Below are positions 30,390 to 38,476 of a stretch of 64,000 nt of DNA, one piece after another. Below the pieces are notes generated by a model, which had not been told where the DNA came from, did not search any database, and was given only the letters and a program-made list of their open reading frames with translations. Each line of letters opens with the position of its first letter. Position 1 is the first letter of the stretch. The position numbers and the translations under genes are program-made. Source of the stretch: Chloroflexota bacterium (GTDB lineage Bacteria; Chloroflexota; Anaerolineae; 4572-78; J111); contig BOKF01000004.1 of assembly GCA_016860845.1 (NCBI GenBank), forward strand, positions 62,001 through 126,000, in the 5' to 3' direction.

Positions 30390-31028
30390 ATGGATACGAT
30401 TCGGGTCTTGTTGGTTGAAGATCAGACGTTGATGCGTCAGGGCTTAAGAACGATCCTCGATCTTGAGCCGGGGCTGAAAGTCGTCGGCGAGGCCGGCGAC
30501 GGTGAAATGGGAGTGCGCCTGGCGCTGGAACTTCGGCCCGACATTATCCTGATGGACGTGCAGTTGCCAGGGCAAAACGGCGTCGAAGCGACAGCGATGA
30601 TTTGTGCCGCCTGGCCGCAAGCCAAAGTCATTATCCTGACCACATTTGATCGGGACGATTATGTTTTTCACGGCATTCGGGCCGGGGCGCTGGGTTATCT
30701 GCTCAAGGGCACGCCTGCCGACAACCTGATTGAAACCATCCGGCGGGTGTATACTGGCAAAGTCTTTATTCAACCTCAAATTGCTTCGCGCACCTTGCGC
30801 GAGCTGGCCCATCCCCAAACTAACCCTCTGGCCCCTCTCTCCGAACGGGAGCGCGAAGTTCTGGTATTGCTGGCCCAGGGTTGGTCCAATCGAGAAATTG
30901 CCGACAGGCTGGTCATCACCGAGGGCACAGTCAAGACGCACGTCTCGAATATTCTGGCCAAGCTGCAAGCCGAGGATCGGACCCAGGCAGCTAATATTGC
31001 TCGCCGCTATGGGCTGGCGCCGGAGTAG
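30390..31028 (+). CDS. NarL/FixJ family response regulator
   Basis: Complete regulator of 212 residues. The receiver domain (1-125) has the acidic pair E10-D11, phosphoacceptor Asp56 in LMDVQLPG and a conserved Lys in YLLKGTP. The C-terminal LuxR-type HTH (about 145-210) reads LSEREREVLVLLAQGWSNRE and GTVKTHVSNILAKL. Its cognate kinase upstream is truncated, so the protein is now effectively an orphan unless another kinase phosphorylates it. Confidence 0.93.
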   Translation: MDTIRVLLVEDQTLMRQGLRTILDLEPGLKVVGEAGDGEMGVRLALELRPDIILMDVQLPGQNGVEATAMICAAWPQAKVIILTTFDRDDYVFHGIRAGALGYLLKGTPADNLIETIRRVYTGKVFIQPQIASRTLRELAHPQTNPLAPLSEREREVLVLLAQGWSNREIADRLVITEGTVKTHVSNILAKLQAEDRTQAANIARRYGLAPE

Positions 31029-31052
31029 TTTCTCCTCTTGACAAAGCAGCCC

Positions 31053-31085
31053 GCGCCGGCCGCTGACCTGGGCTGGGGCCGGCGC
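31053..31085. terminator. Hairpin between convergent response regulator and sugar kinase genes
   Basis: Perfect 9-bp stem GCGCCGGCC / GGCCGGCGC with a 15-base loop, between two converging genes. No T-tract; probable bidirectional terminator. Confidence 0.5.
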
Positions 31086-31113
31086 AAGATAGGCTGAAAT
31101 TTGTATCAGGCGA

Positions 31114-32214
31114 TCAGCGCTGAATCCGCGCCGAGCCGCCCTGGGCGAATGCCCGCACCTGCTCCACGGTCGCCATCGTCGTGTCGCCGGGGAAGGTGGT
31201 CAGCAGCGCGCCATGCGCCCAGCCCAGGTTGACCGCTTCCTGCTCAGATGCGCCGGTCAACAGCCCGTAGAAGAAGCCTGCGGCATAGCCGTCGCCGCCA
31301 CCCACGCGGTCCAACACATCCAACTCACAGGTGGGCGACTGGTAGGTCTGGCCGTTGATCCAGGCGACCGCGCTCCAGCTATGGCGGTTGGTCGAGTGTA
31401 CCTCGCGCAGGGTGGTCGCCACGATCTTGACGTTCGGGTACATGGCGGTCACTTTGTCAATCATGCCAAAGAAGACGCTCGGATCGAGCTTGGACTTGGC
31501 CGCGACCTCGGGTCCGGGGATGCCGAGGCCCATCTGCAGGTCCTCTTCGTTGCCGACGATCACATCAACATTTTCCACGATCCGCTTGATCACCTTCAGG
31601 GCGGTCTCGTGTCCGCCCCACAGATTCCACAGCTTGGCGCGGTAGTTGAGGTCAAAAGAGGTGACGGCGCCGGCCGCCTTGGCCGCCTGCATGCCCTCGC
31701 TGATCAGCTCGCCCGTGGTCTCGGACAGTGCAGCGAAGATGCCGCCGCTGTGGAACCAACGTACGCCCGCAAAAATCTTGTCCCAGTCGAAATCACCCGG
31801 CTTGAGCTGCGCGCCGGCTTCATTGCTGCGGTTGTAGAACACCACCGGCCCGCGCACGCCCTGTCCACGGTCACTGTAGACCGTGGCCATGTTCGGACCC
31901 GTCACGCCGTTGTGTTTGAAGTGCTTGTAGAAGGGGGTGACGCCCATGGCCCGCACCCGTTCGGCAATCAGATCGCCGATAGGATAGTCAACCATCGCCG
32001 TGGCAATGCCGGTCTTCAAGCGGAAACAGTCGGCCAGGTTGGCGGCCACGTTGAACTCGCCGCCGCTCACGTGGATGTCACAGTGGGTGGCCTTCCGAAA
32101 GGGGATGATCCCCGGGTCCAGGCGATGGATCAGCGCGCCGAGCGATACGAGGTCCAGCGCCCCAGTCCGGGCATCCCCTTCAGAGGCGGGTTTGAGATTT
32201 AAACCATAATTCAT
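31114..32214 (-). CDS. PfkB family sugar kinase, 2-keto-3-deoxygluconate kinase-like
   Basis: Ribokinase-fold kinase of 366 residues that would phosphorylate a sugar or sugar acid. HVSGGEFNVAANLADCFRL at the N-terminus is the substrate-side motif, and LDRVGGGDGYAAGFFYGL near the C-terminus is the anion hole and catalytic Asp motif (GGGD in place of the common GAGD). Segments such as FYNRSNEAGAQLKPGDFDW are typical of KdgK-like members. AAGGAG precedes the ATG. No neighbouring uronate pathway genes are seen; it stands alone next to transposon debris. Confidence 0.86.
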   Translation of the reverse strand: MNYGLNLKPASEGDARTGALDLVSLGALIHRLDPGIIPFRKATHCDIHVSGGEFNVAANLADCFRLKTGIATAMVDYPIGDLIAERVRAMGVTPFYKHFKHNGVTGPNMATVYSDRGQGVRGPVVFYNRSNEAGAQLKPGDFDWDKIFAGVRWFHSGGIFAALSETTGELISEGMQAAKAAGAVTSFDLNYRAKLWNLWGGHETALKVIKRIVENVDVIVGNEEDLQMGLGIPGPEVAAKSKLDPSVFFGMIDKVTAMYPNVKIVATTLREVHSTNRHSWSAVAWINGQTYQSPTCELDVLDRVGGGDGYAAGFFYGLLTGASEQEAVNLGWAHGALLTTFPGDTTMATVEQVRAFAQGGSARIQR

Positions 32215-32781
32215 TGTTTGCTCCTTACTTTGTATAGTTTTTCGCCGGCCTTGGCCATATATCTGCCAGTCAGCCGGGTTAATTGTAGTTGGATCGGTAG
32301 CCGCGAAGCGTGGATTACGACCGCGCCGCCCACCTCCGCCACTGACTCCATTTTATAGTTACCCAAAAGGTCAAAGGAGCTAGCCTTCTCGGGCTGTTCG
32401 ATCTTGACAACGTTGGTGTTAGCCTGAATACAGAGGTTGCGCAAGATCGGTCGGTTGGTGCGTTCGTTAGAATACCAGGACTGAACGATGCCGCAAGCCT
32501 GCATCCAGCCGCAGCGCTGCCACCGGTCAGATAAGGCCGTGGGAATTTCTTCTTCAGGAATAGGGGGCATATCTATTGGGCTCACGCTGCTCGTGATCAA
32601 TCAACCAATTGACATACCACTGGGTGACCCGCAGGTACTCGACTGACAACTCATCCAGCTTATGGCGTTTACGGGCATTGGCCTGGTTAAACTTCAGATG
32701 GGTGACCGCTTTTTTCACGGTATTCTCGGGCAGGGCTGATTTGGATAGAACAAACGTATTACCAAACCCGATTTTTGGCAA
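32211..32781 (-). pseudogene. TnpB-like (IS605 OrfB family) N-terminal remnant with frameshift
   Basis: Two overlapping frames together read as one protein start: first KLDELSVEYLRVTQWYVNWL, ending REPNRYAP, then IPTALSDRWQRCGWMQACG and VQSWYSNERTNRPILRNLC. The frame changes inside a CCCCC run near 32572, where one extra C shifts the reading from APIPEEE to a stop. The pattern fits the N-terminal third of RNA-guided TnpB nucleases. The rest of the gene, including the RuvC and zinc-finger parts, is missing, and the remnant ends at the kinase start codon. Confidence 0.6.
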
Positions 32782-32789
32782 ATATAAGC

Positions 32790-33396
32790 CTACATTTGTG
32801 AAAGGCTGCTAACACAATCAGTGATCGCATTCAATTTCCGACCGGCGATGACGTGGATTAAATTGACGGCCTCACTCTCACTGTAGATAAACACCGCAAA
32901 ATAGGGCCGTCCCGCTGCGGTGCGGGCCAAAATGGCTTGTTGCCCATTGAGTAGGGTTTTGATAAAACTCTGCAATAAGCGTTCGTGTTGTTGCGGGCTG
33001 GCTTCAAAGCACTGCGTGCAGCAGGAAGACTGCTCGCTCGGTGGGCAAGAGTGACTCCAATAATACGAGAAAGGCGATGGAAAGGGAGTCGTGAATGACG
33101 GCTTGCTCAACCGGGTTGACCAGTTCGGGTTTGTCTGCGGTTAGAACGGGTTCAGGCAGCCACGGCCCCAGGTACTGCTCTCGTTGGGTTCAGGCAGCGC
33201 TGAGTTGGTTGAGGCAGAGGCGGGTCACGATGGTAGTCAGGTAATACTTGGGCTGTTCAACGGTTTCAGTGGCATGGGCCTGAACCCGCAAATAGGCATC
33301 TTGCCACACATCTTCCACCTCGGCCACGCTGTCCAACATGCGATAAGCAATTGAGAATAGCAGGGGGCGATACTGCTGAAATTTCTCGATATTCAT
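32790..33396 (-). pseudogene. Decayed ECF41 (SigJ-like) sigma factor gene
   Basis: The start is normal: MNIEKFQQYRPLLFSIAYRM, then YYLTTIVTRLCLNQL (region 2). An in-frame TGA at about 33189 interrupts it. The same frame then continues GPWLPEPVLTADKPELVNP and LSIAFLVLLESLLPTERAV, followed by another stop and a frame change. The next part is EASPQQHERLLQSF joined to AILARTAAGRPYFAVFIYSE, i.e. pieces of the SnoaL-like C-terminal domain with an internal deletion. At least two stops, one shift and deletions make it non-functional. Confidence 0.78.
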
Positions 33397-33572
33397 AGGT
33401 TACGCCAGGGATGTTACCTCGGTTTTTTGCTGTTGCCGTCGTTTTTGTTGAGTGTAGCGACCCTTACCATTCCAGTAGAAAGAGCCAGGGATCTGCCTGA
33501 AATTGTCTTTTAAAAGATAATAATAATGCCCATTTGGGGAATATATTTTTTTCGATGAGTTAGCAGAAATCA

Positions 33573-33745
33573 CTTCGTAAAAAGGGTAAAAACGGGGCGA
33601 ACAGGAATACTGTGGGAGCTACGGGAAAAGCCATAGCCATGATGGCAACGCCTGTCGGAGAGGGGAAGTTGGAGGGCGAAAGCCCAGTCCCCCTCGTTGA
33701 AGCAGGAAGCCAGCCGCCTTAGGCGCTGGTAGCTCACCATTAGTG
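33573..33745 (+). mobile_element. Right-end remnant of an IS605-type element (TnpB tail)
   Basis: A plus-strand frame to the TAG at 33720-33722 reads KNGANRNTVGATGKAIAMMA and EGKLEGESPVPLVEAGSQPP, the typical variable tail of TnpB proteins. It is followed by a GCCGCCTTAGGCGCTGG hairpin-like end. In active elements the guide RNA is made from this 3' region. The body of the gene is gone. Orientation is opposite to the N-terminal remnant at 32211-32781, so they may be two different insertions. Nothing else is recognised between 33397 and 33572. Confidence 0.55.
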
Positions 33746-33764
33746 AGGCACGCACTTTTGGCCG

Positions 33765-34505
33765 CTAAACAATAAAAGGCTCTGGGGTGTAAGGGGGGTG
33801 CTCTGCCGAGGCCAAGTATACTGCCGCATTGGCCACCTCGTTAACGTTAATCATCCGCCCCATCGGCTCTTTGGCTTCGTAAGCCTGCCGCGCCGCTTGA
33901 GGATCGGTCTCTTGGGCAAAAAGTTGGTGCAAAATGGGCGTATCTACGGCGGTAGGGCAGATCGCCCACACCCGAATATTTTCGCGGGCATAATCGGCGG
34001 CCAGGGTACGGCTGAGCATGATCACGCCGCCTTTGGTGGCGCTGTAGATGGCGCTGCCCGGCCAGCCGCGCAGCCCGGCGACAGAACCAAGATTCAGGAT
34101 AACACCACCCCCCGACCGTTTCAGCAGGGGTACCGCATATTTGCAGGCCCAAAAAACCCCGGACAGGTTGACCGCCACGGCCCGGTCCCACAAGTCATCG
34201 TCAACCTCTTCAATCCGGCCCCGGCCCGGAATACCGGCCGAGTTGACCAGGATATTCAGCCGGTCAAATTGTCTTTCGACCTGCTCCAGCACCGTTCGAA
34301 TCTGCTCGCGCCGGGTCACATCCATCGAAAAAAAAGAGGCCCTTCCCCCGCCAGCCGTAATCAGGCTGACGGTCTCTTGACCTGCTTCGGATACAAGGTC
34401 AGCCACGACGACCTGGGCGCCTTCGGCGGCAAAGCGCACGGCAATGGCCCGGCCAATCCCGCTGCCCCCGCCAATTACCAGGGCGATCTTATCTCTTAGG
34501 CGCAT
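33765..34505 (-). CDS. SDR family oxidoreductase with lost C-terminus
   Basis: NAD(P)-dependent short-chain dehydrogenase of 246 residues. TGxxxGxG appears as IGGGSGIGRA (residues 11-20), NSAG follows at about 88, and the active-site set is S (LNLGSVAG), Y and K in YSATKGG. The end is wrong: after NEVANAAVYLASAEHP the usual Y.TG....DGG segment is replaced by PYTPEPFIV and a stop. The junction lies next to the TnpB right-end remnant, so the 3' end was probably replaced by a rearrangement. Loss of the C-terminal strand may inactivate it. Confidence 0.8.
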   Translation of the reverse strand: MRLRDKIALVIGGGSGIGRAIAVRFAAEGAQVVVADLVSEAGQETVSLITAGGGRASFFSMDVTRREQIRTVLEQVERQFDRLNILVNSAGIPGRGRIEEVDDDLWDRAVAVNLSGVFWACKYAVPLLKRSGGGVILNLGSVAGLRGWPGSAIYSATKGGVIMLSRTLAADYARENIRVWAICPTAVDTPILHQLFAQETDPQAARQAYEAKEPMGRMINVNEVANAAVYLASAEHPPYTPEPFIV

Positions 34506-34521
34506 TTTCCAATATACCCCA

Positions 34522-35382
34522 TCAACCGGATAGTCCCAGCAGCCGCGCCCCGTTATGCCACAGCATATGCTCTTGAGACTCCGGCCGGAGCGGCAGCACT
34601 TTGAACTCGGCCAGGGCTTGGCCCAGGGAGCGGCTGGGATAGCACGAGGAGTAGAGCATCCGCCGGGCCAGATAGCTGTTCGCCGCCTTGATGTAATCCT
34701 CCGCGCCGGGCATGTCGGGAATGTACATGTAAAATTCTGGCATCAGGTAGACATTGGGACAGCGCATAGCGACGGCGCAGGCTTGAACCGCCCAGGGCCA
34801 GCAGGCGTGCCCGATGATAAGTGTCAACTCCGGGAAATCGAACGCTACTTTTTGAATATGAATGGGCAGCGAGTAAGTCATATCCGGGCCGATGTAATGG
34901 CTACTGGTGATGACCACCGGCACGCCCAACGCCCGGCAGGCTTCGTAGATAGGATAGACGGTCTCGTCGTCATCGTGGAGCGGCGGATCGCTCCAGCCGG
35001 GTAGCATGGCAATCCCCCGGCAGCCCAGCCCCTCGACGCTGCGGCGCAGTTCGTCTAGCGCCCCTGGCTCCAGCGGGTCGAGGCCGGCAAAACCGACAAA
35101 GCGTCCCGGAAAACGCTGCACCAGTTCGGCAATGTCGTCGTTGCTGGCGCTGCGGCCTGCGGGGCCGGTGCGCTGCCCGGTGATAACGGCCAGGTCAACG
35201 CCGGCTTCATCCATCTCCTGCACAAACAGCTCGATAGACTGCTGCTCAAATGAGGGCGGCGTGATCCGGCCTAGGGCGAAGGGATTACCCGTGACCGGGT
35301 CTTCCACCGCCGGGCGAGGCCGGAAGAAGTGAATCCCCAGAAAACTTTTGTAAGGCGGCTGCACCCGAAAATCAATGATCAT
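34522..35382 (-). CDS. Amidohydrolase-related (PF04909 type) TIM-barrel protein
   Basis: Metal-dependent hydrolase or decarboxylase-like protein of 286 residues from ATG 35382, which overlaps the SDR stop (TGATG). It shows MIIDFRVQPP where many members have DxHxH, so the first metal motif is degenerate. Later features are present: FVGFAGLDPLEPGALDEL, VVITSSHYIGPDM, LTLIIGHACWPW with a metal-type His, and MLYSSCYPSR in the usual D/S position. The missing N-terminal His pair suggests altered metal binding or non-hydrolytic chemistry. Co-transcribed with the SDR upstream. Confidence 0.82.
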   Translation of the reverse strand: MIIDFRVQPPYKSFLGIHFFRPRPAVEDPVTGNPFALGRITPPSFEQQSIELFVQEMDEAGVDLAVITGQRTGPAGRSASNDDIAELVQRFPGRFVGFAGLDPLEPGALDELRRSVEGLGCRGIAMLPGWSDPPLHDDDETVYPIYEACRALGVPVVITSSHYIGPDMTYSLPIHIQKVAFDFPELTLIIGHACWPWAVQACAVAMRCPNVYLMPEFYMYIPDMPGAEDYIKAANSYLARRMLYSSCYPSRSLGQALAEFKVLPLRPESQEHMLWHNGARLLGLSG

Positions 35383-36149
35383 CACAGTGTCCCCGAAGTC
35401 CACAAATCGGCCCCCCCGCCGACATAGAGATGCTGCCCGGTGATAAATTCGGCTTCATCGCTGGCAAAGAACAGCACGGCCCAGGCGACATCTGCGGGGG
35501 TGCCCAGGCGAGGGATGGGATTCTTGGACGCTTTTTGTAAGTCCTGCGCCTGCTCTTCCTGGGGCATGTTCAGGAAAAGCGGCGTGACCACCAGCGTCGG
35601 CGAAACGCAGTTGGCGGTGATGCCGTACTGGCCCAACTCGATGGCCAGGCTGCGGGTCAGGCTGACGACCCCGCCTTTGGAAGCGGCGTAATTGGCCAGG
35701 CCCCGGCCGCCCAGCCAGGAACGCGAGGCGATGTTGACAATACGGCCATACTGCTGCTTTTTCATCACTCGGACGGCGTTCTGGCAGCACAAATACTGCG
35801 ATTTTAGATTGACGGCCAGAATCTTGTCCCAGGTCGTCTCGCTCATCTCGTCAATTTCTACTTCCGGGGCGATAATTCCGGCGTTGTTGACCAGGATATC
35901 AATCCGGCCAAACGAGCCAGCGACCTGGCGGCACATGGCCGTGACACTCTCGGCGCTGCTCACGTCGGTTTTTAGGCCAATGGCTGTCCCGCCACCCGCC
36001 GTAATCTCGCCGGCCACCCGCTCCATAGCTTCTGGGGCGATGTCGGCGATGCAGACTTTCGCCCCGGCGCGCGCCAGCGCCCTGGCAATCCCCTCGCCGA
36101 TGCCGCTGCCCCCGCCGGTGACAATGGCGACTCTGCCTTGAACGGTCAC
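35382..36149 (-). CDS. SDR family oxidoreductase (FabG-like)
   Basis: Complete short-chain dehydrogenase of 255 residues: TGGGSGIGEGIA near residue 10, NNAG near 90, catalytic SRSW...Y..SK (NIASRSWLGGRG, NYAASKGG), and the C-terminal EFITGQHLYVGGGADLW, an unusual GGGAD where VDGG is common. Overlaps the amidohydrolase start. Substrate unknown; probably oxidises a hydroxy or keto intermediate of this catabolic region. Confidence 0.92.
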   Translation of the reverse strand: MTVQGRVAIVTGGGSGIGEGIARALARAGAKVCIADIAPEAMERVAGEITAGGGTAIGLKTDVSSAESVTAMCRQVAGSFGRIDILVNNAGIIAPEVEIDEMSETTWDKILAVNLKSQYLCCQNAVRVMKKQQYGRIVNIASRSWLGGRGLANYAASKGGVVSLTRSLAIELGQYGITANCVSPTLVVTPLFLNMPQEEQAQDLQKASKNPIPRLGTPADVAWAVLFFASDEAEFITGQHLYVGGGADLWTSGTL

Positions 36150-36165
36150 AAATCCCTCCGTTTTA

Positions 36166-36230
36166 GAAGCGGCGAAGACGCGAGGAGGCGAATCATATCT
36201 CGCCTCCTCGCCTCACTCTTCCTCGCCTCT
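36166..36230. repeat. Iterated GAGGCGA inverted repeat
   Basis: GAGGAGGCGA (36183-36192) and TCGCCTCCTC (36200-36209) pair perfectly over ATCATATC, and further GGCGA/TCGCC words lie on both sides. Located between the SDR and desuccinylase-like genes. Confidence 0.75.
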
Positions 36231-37174
36231 CAAACCACGCCTATTTTCCCGGCAAACGCGTTCGCCTTGATCCCCCGGGCGCTGATGACATCCAGCACCA
36301 CCCCGGCTTCGGGCACGCGAATCTCTTCCAGCAAGCTGCCATCAAAATCAAAGACGCGGGCAAAGACGGCGTCCTTTTCAACCCAGTCGCCGACGGTAAC
36401 GGCGGGCTGGTACAGGCCCAAGTGGGTGGTTTTGAGAATCACGCCGTGATCGAGTTTGACTGACTGGCCGGCCCAGGGGACCGGCTGGCCCGCTTTGATG
36501 CCCAGGAATTTCAGGGCATTCTGGAGCGCGTTGAAGACCGCCGAGATGTGCCGCTCTTCGCGCAGGCCGCGGCCGCCCGCTTCGAGGGTGACAGCCGGGC
36601 GGCCGCTTTTCACTGCCTCCGCCGCACCGGTCCCGCTGCCCAAAACTGCGCCGTGGGCGTCGGTCACCTCGACAAACGGGAAGCCGAGGGCCAGGGCGAA
36701 GTCGAGCGTTTTTTGGTCCAAATCGGGCTGGCCGGCTTTGTGGGTGATGATGAACAGGTCAATCGCCTCGTCAAATTCGCCGCCGTGGCTGTCAACTACA
36801 TAATCGGCTTTGTGGATGACTTCCTGGGTAATGGTATTAGCAATAACTTCCGTCAGCGTGCCCTCTTTATTGCCCGGCCAGACCCGGTTGAGATTTTTGC
36901 CGTCAATCGGATTGGTGTACTGGGTGTGACTGCACAGGGCCATCACATCCGCTGCCAGCACCACGTACACCGAGCCGGAAAGTTCAGCCGGGTCCAGCGA
37001 CTCCCAGAAACGCACGACCCCGTCGTGCGCAGCGTACTCGGTCGCGTGGACCGCCCCAATCACGGCCAGGGTGGGGCCGGGGTTCTGGCCCTCGACGATC
37101 CCGACCGGGACAAAGGTTTCAAAATTGTTGTACTTATCTACGACGGGAAATTTAACAAAGGTTTTGCTAGCCAT
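36230..37174 (-). CDS. Succinylglutamate desuccinylase/aspartoacylase family protein
   Basis: M14-like zinc amidohydrolase of 314 residues that would remove an acyl group from an amino acid or act on a related amide. H43 and E46 in GAVHATEY are the first two zinc ligands. NPIDGKNLNRVWPG is the substrate carboxylate-binding segment, and DSHGGEFDE supplies the third His. The C-terminal domain (about 220-314) is a biotinyl-like beta fold with KTTHLGLYQPAVTVGDWV. Fits the surrounding theme of amide hydrolysis. Confidence 0.88.
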   Translation of the reverse strand: MASKTFVKFPVVDKYNNFETFVPVGIVEGQNPGPTLAVIGAVHATEYAAHDGVVRFWESLDPAELSGSVYVVLAADVMALCSHTQYTNPIDGKNLNRVWPGNKEGTLTEVIANTITQEVIHKADYVVDSHGGEFDEAIDLFIITHKAGQPDLDQKTLDFALALGFPFVEVTDAHGAVLGSGTGAAEAVKSGRPAVTLEAGGRGLREERHISAVFNALQNALKFLGIKAGQPVPWAGQSVKLDHGVILKTTHLGLYQPAVTVGDWVEKDAVFARVFDFDGSLLEEIRVPEAGVVLDVISARGIKANAFAGKIGVV

Positions 37175-37199
37175 AAAGATTTATTCTCCTGAATTTTAG

Positions 37200-37251
37200 G
37201 GAGTGTCAAAGCTTTGCTCTGGCTTTTGACAAAGCAAAGCTTTGTCACTCC
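37200..37251. repeat. Inverted repeat with CAAAGCTTTG words
   Basis: GGAGTGTCAAAGCTTTGCT and AGCAAAGCTTTGTCACTCC pair with one mismatch across a 14-base loop. Between the receptor-like gene and the desuccinylase-like gene; likely transcript punctuation. Confidence 0.8.
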
Positions 37252-37258
37252 AATATAT

Positions 37259-38362
37259 TTAACCGGCTGTCTCGACGGCCGGCAGCAATTCTAACGTCGT
37301 GCCCAGATACGCCATCACTCGCCCTTGCTCTGCTTTAACAACGTGATAAAAACTGATGGGCGCCCCGATCCGCTCGCCGGTTGGACTAAAATTGATCACC
37401 CCGCTGACTCCCCGGTAATCCCGCAAGCGGCGCACTTCAGCCAGGATGCGGCGGCGATCCGGCTCGCCCGCCCGGCGCAGGGCCTCGGCGATGATCATAA
37501 CGGCGTCGTAAGCTTCGGGACTGTAGGTGCTGTCCTCCGGGTAGCGGGCGATGTAAGCCCGGCGAAAGGCCGAGGCGCTGGACAGCCGCCGGAAATCAGC
37601 CCCGGAATAGGTATGGTAGGCTTCGGCCTCCGGCTCGCCGCCGCCCAGCGGGAAAGCAGTCTTCATGGCGTCGGTGCCTAAAAAGGGAACTTTTAAGCCG
37701 GCCTGGCGCAGTCCGCCGGAAACCATCAGGCCTTCGCGGGGGTGCACGGCGCAAAAGACCAGCTCCGGCTGCGCCGCTACCGTTGCTTGAATGACCTCAC
37801 TAAAGTCATCGCCGCCGTTGGGGTACTTCTGCCGCAGGACAATCTGCCCACCCAGTTTTTCATACTCACGTACGAAAATATCAGAGGTCGTGCCGGCCCA
37901 GGCGTCGTCGGCATGGATAACCGCCGCCCGGCGGGCTTTGAGATAGCCGTAAGCCATGCGGGCCAATTCGCCGCCCTGGTCGTTCTCGTTGGCGACCAGC
38001 CGGAAGAAGGTTTGGTAGCCGCGCCGGCACAGATCGGGGTGGGAAGCGCACGGGCTGACCTGCACCAATCCGGCCTCACTATAGATGGGGGCGCTGGCAA
38101 AAGCTTCGCTGCTGCCCATCGGCCCGACGACGCCGATAATGCTCGGATCAGTTACAATCTGTCGGGCAAACCTGGCGGTTGTCTCCGTATTGCCAAAATC
38201 ATCGAAGATTTTCCAATCCAGGTGGACCGGCAGGCTGGCATCATTTTTGAGTTCATCTACGGCTATGTGCGCACCCCGATAGATGGGGTTTTCCTCAGCC
38301 GGGCGCTGGGGACGGGTCGAGATGGAAAAGGCGATATAAGCCGTTGGTTTCTTATTTGACAT
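37259..38362 (-). CDS. Type-1 periplasmic-binding-fold protein (Leu/Ile/Val receptor-like) without signal peptide
   Basis: A 367-residue protein with the branched-chain amino acid receptor fold: NPIYRGAHIAVDELKND, IIGVVGPMGSSEAFASAPIY, LVQVSPCASHPDLC, YQTFFRLVANENDQGG and YSPEAYDAVMIIAEAL. The start at 38362 is fixed by GGAGGAG. The N-terminus (MSNKKPTAYIAFS) goes straight into the first beta strand, with no signal peptide or lipobox. No LivHMGF genes are near. It may be a cytoplasmic ligand sensor or amide-sensor-like protein; a mis-set start hiding a signal is unlikely because the upstream residues are polar. Confidence 0.85.
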   Translation of the reverse strand: MSNKKPTAYIAFSISTRPQRPAEENPIYRGAHIAVDELKNDASLPVHLDWKIFDDFGNTETTARFARQIVTDPSIIGVVGPMGSSEAFASAPIYSEAGLVQVSPCASHPDLCRRGYQTFFRLVANENDQGGELARMAYGYLKARRAAVIHADDAWAGTTSDIFVREYEKLGGQIVLRQKYPNGGDDFSEVIQATVAAQPELVFCAVHPREGLMVSGGLRQAGLKVPFLGTDAMKTAFPLGGGEPEAEAYHTYSGADFRRLSSASAFRRAYIARYPEDSTYSPEAYDAVMIIAEALRRAGEPDRRRILAEVRRLRDYRGVSGVINFSPTGERIGAPISFYHVVKAEQGRVMAYLGTTLELLPAVETAG

Positions 38363-38438
38363 ATAAAACTCCTCCGAAAAATAATCCATAGATTAGACAG
38401 CTTTTGCTGATAACCTGAATTCGACATTTTACCGAAAA

Positions 38439-38476
38439 TCACCCTTCGATATGGGCTATCGCCCTACTCAGGATGA
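38439..38476. repeat. CCTTCGATATG...TACTCAGGATGA repeat element
   Basis: Second copy of the 21826-21872 design. Its right half encodes the last residues and TGA stop of the aminotransferase-like gene. Confidence 0.6.

Noticed and set aside
33570..33755. Minus-strand frame across the TnpB tail
   Set aside because: The plus-strand frame matches a TnpB C-terminus; the minus frame has no support.
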